Source: an uncultured Bacilli bacterium (lineage in GTDB: Bacteria > Bacillota_I > Bacilli_A > RF39 > UBA660). Taken from it: a DNA stretch of 5,737 bases. The stretch spans positions 1 through 5,737 of the forward strand of contig CANRJE010000083.1 in NCBI GenBank assembly GCA_947630865.1, written 5' to 3'. Position 1 is the first letter of the stretch, and the number at the start of each line of letters is the position of its first letter. The position numbers and the translations under genes are program-made. Shown here in pieces: positions 4,819 to 5,737 of this stretch. The notes beneath the pieces are model-generated. The model did not search any database. It was not told the DNA's origin and saw only the letters and a program-made list of their open reading frames with translations.

Positions 4819-5586
4819 ATGAATAATGAAAATTCGTCAAAACAAGTATTACTTTCAGTTATCGGAATTGCTATTTTAGTAATTGCTGTAGTTGGAGTAT
4901 CATTTGCCTTCTTTAATTATTCAAAAGAAGGTCAATACAGTAACGTTGTAACAACTGGTAGTGTATTCTTTAATTTTACAGATGGTGAAGCTATTGTTTT
5001 AGAAAATCAATTCCCAGTAGCAGACGCAACAGGAGAAGCTTACAATAAGGCAGAAGGTGCTAAAGATGTATTAGCCTTCGATGTTGTTGGATGGGATACA
5101 TCAAGTAAAGGAATCGATTATACTATTTATGGTGTAAAAGGTGATATTCCTGATAAAACAAAAGATGGTTTAAGTAGTGAAACTGTTTATACAGAAGGAA
5201 ATAGATTAGCAGATCAAGATATTAAACTTCAATTAAAAGTATTAGATGATGCTAGTACAACTGTTACTAATAATTATGCAACATCTAAGACTGTAAAAGA
5301 AGGAGTTTCTGGTGGAGTTTTAGGAACATCAACAACTGATGGTTGCAAACTTGCAACAGGAAAAATTCCAGGTGAAACTGATGAAGATGGAAAGAAAACA
5401 GTAAAATTTGAACTTCGTATGTGGATAAGCGATGAAAAAGTTTTAGTTGTTGGTGATGATGAAGTTGGAGATGAAAAAGCTAAACCTGAAAATAGCACGA
5501 AGAGTGTATACGGAGAAACAGAATTTGCTACTAAATTCTATTCATTAAAAATCTTAATTGATGCTAAAACAGCAACGGGTGCTTAA
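4819..5586 (+). CDS. Secreted protein with SipW/TasA-like N-terminus, paralogue 2
   Basis: This 255-residue paralogue of the preceding gene has the hydrophobic segment at about 10-30 ending VSFAFFNYS and the block NVVTTGSVFFNF at 42-53. The shared domain then has FDVVG (87-91), IDYTIYGVKGDIP (99-111), YTEGNR (124-129), FELRMWISD (197-205) and FYSLKILIDA (240-249). It lacks most of the acidic Gly/Pro insert found after the signal region of copy 1. It has one Cys (176), in an insertion before the RMW block. The ATG at 4819 lies 9 nt after AAGGAGG (4803-4809). An ATG at 4812 is too close to that site and opens only four codons. It sits 19 nt after the first gene, in the same transcript. Two co-expressed, diverged copies suggest a major and a minor subunit of one extracellular structure, as with TasA-type fibres; this is inference. 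Confidence 0.72.
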   Translation: MNNENSSKQVLLSVIGIAILVIAVVGVSFAFFNYSKEGQYSNVVTTGSVFFNFTDGEAIVLENQFPVADATGEAYNKAEGAKDVLAFDVVGWDTSSKGIDYTIYGVKGDIPDKTKDGLSSETVYTEGNRLADQDIKLQLKVLDDASTTVTNNYATSKTVKEGVSGGVLGTSTTDGCKLATGKIPGETDEDGKKTVKFELRMWISDEKVLVVGDDEVGDEKAKPENSTKSVYGETEFATKFYSLKILIDAKTATGA

Positions 5587-5593
5587 AAAAACT

Positions 5594-5619
5594 AACTTAG
5601 AGAAATCTAAGTTTTTTTT
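5594..5619 (+). terminator. Terminator of the tandem secreted-protein genes
   Basis: AACTTAGA (5594-5601) and TCTAAGTT (5606-5613) form a perfect 8-bp stem around a GAAA tetraloop, and the T run extends to 5619. It begins 8 nt after the TAA. Confidence 0.9.
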
Positions 5620-5650
5620 GTAAACTTTAAATAAAGTTATAAATATTATA

Positions 5651-5679
5651 TTGAAAATTGCAGTAAAAAAGAGTAAATT
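5651..5679 (+). promoter_or_regulatory. Candidate promoter for a gene at the right edge
   Basis: TTGAAA (5651-5656) and TAAATT (5674-5679) are 17 nt apart; the -10 matches 4 of 6. It would serve a possible start codon at 5700. The surrounding DNA is about as AT-rich as a promoter, so the evidence is modest. Confidence 0.35.
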
Positions 5680-5692
5680 AAATTAAAAAGGC

Positions 5693-5733
5693 AAACTTTA
5701 TGAATAAAAGGAAAAAAAATATTCATAAAGTTT
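5693..5733. repeat. Perfect 14-bp inverted repeat with T run
   Basis: AAACTTTATGAATA (5693-5706) is the exact reverse complement of TATTCATAAAGTTT (5720-5733), with a 13-nt purine loop, and the window ends in T (5731-5737). As RNA this could be a terminator-like hairpin. It also contains a possible start codon (5700-5702), so it might instead be an attenuator or the edge of a repeat element. A shorter AACTTT/AAAGTT pair lies at 5623-5638. Confidence 0.6.
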
Positions 5734-5737
5734 TTTT
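5700..5737 (+). CDS. Possible start of a further gene (partial, doubtful)
   Basis: ATG at 5700 opens a frame that stays open to the window end, giving MNKRKKNIHKVF. The basic N-terminus would suit a signal peptide or membrane protein. AAAAAGG (5685-5691) lies 8 nt before it and a candidate promoter stands upstream. Twelve codons cannot prove coding, and the whole stretch falls within a perfect inverted repeat. Confidence 0.25.
   Translation, partial: MNKRKKNIHKVF

Noticed and set aside
4812..4826. Four-codon frame MKYE before the second secreted-protein gene
   Set aside because: It starts only 2 nt after the AAGGAGG and is too short to be meaningful; the ATG at 4819 has proper spacing.
5274..5498. 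74-codon minus-strand frame
   Set aside because: It is antisense to the second secreted-protein gene and Ser/Pro-rich from reversed codons, with no start signal.

Overview
The window is AT-rich DNA, apparently from a low-GC Firmicutes-type bacterium that can form, or descends from, spore formers. The evidence is a very well conserved SpoVS, two CotY/CotZ-type spore coat proteins behind a SigK-like promoter, consensus Shine-Dalgarno sequences (AAGGAG/GGAGG) before almost every gene, and short U-tailed terminators. Nine genes are visible, plus a doubtful tenth at the right edge. Of nine stop codons eight are TAA, one is TAG and none is TGA. All six Trp codons I checked are TGG. The style resembles uncultured gut Bacilli/Mollicutes relatives, but the sequence alone does not fix the lineage.

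Positions 1-1326 (+): a three-gene run made of the Pro/Val/Ala-rich tail of a gene that begins off the left edge, a CvpA-family membrane protein, and a small thioredoxin whose start overlaps the end of the CvpA gene. A terminator closes the run and contains the thioredoxin stop codon. Positions 1381-1677 (+): spoVS as a single gene with its own terminator. Positions 1682-2603 (-): two cotY/cotZ-like coat genes 12 nt apart, read towards spoVS. They share one terminator, back to back with the spoVS terminator, and one SigK-like promoter.

Positions 2697-3752 (+): a zinc-dependent medium-chain dehydrogenase of the polyol/butanediol/threonine type, transcribed divergently from the coat genes from an extended -10 promoter. 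Positions 3838-5619 (+): a strong SigA-type promoter and an approximately 84-nt leader, then two tandem paralogous secreted proteins with SipW/TasA-like N-termini, closed by a clear terminator. Positions 5620-5737 hold a candidate promoter and a perfect 14-bp inverted repeat that overlaps a possible start of another gene.

Functionally, the coat pair and SpoVS belong to sporulation. The CvpA/thioredoxin run is a housekeeping cluster that resembles a rearranged zapA-cvpA-...-trxA neighbourhood of Bacilli. The tandem secreted proteins are the least described part: probable surface or matrix proteins whose dedicated signal peptidase is not in the window.
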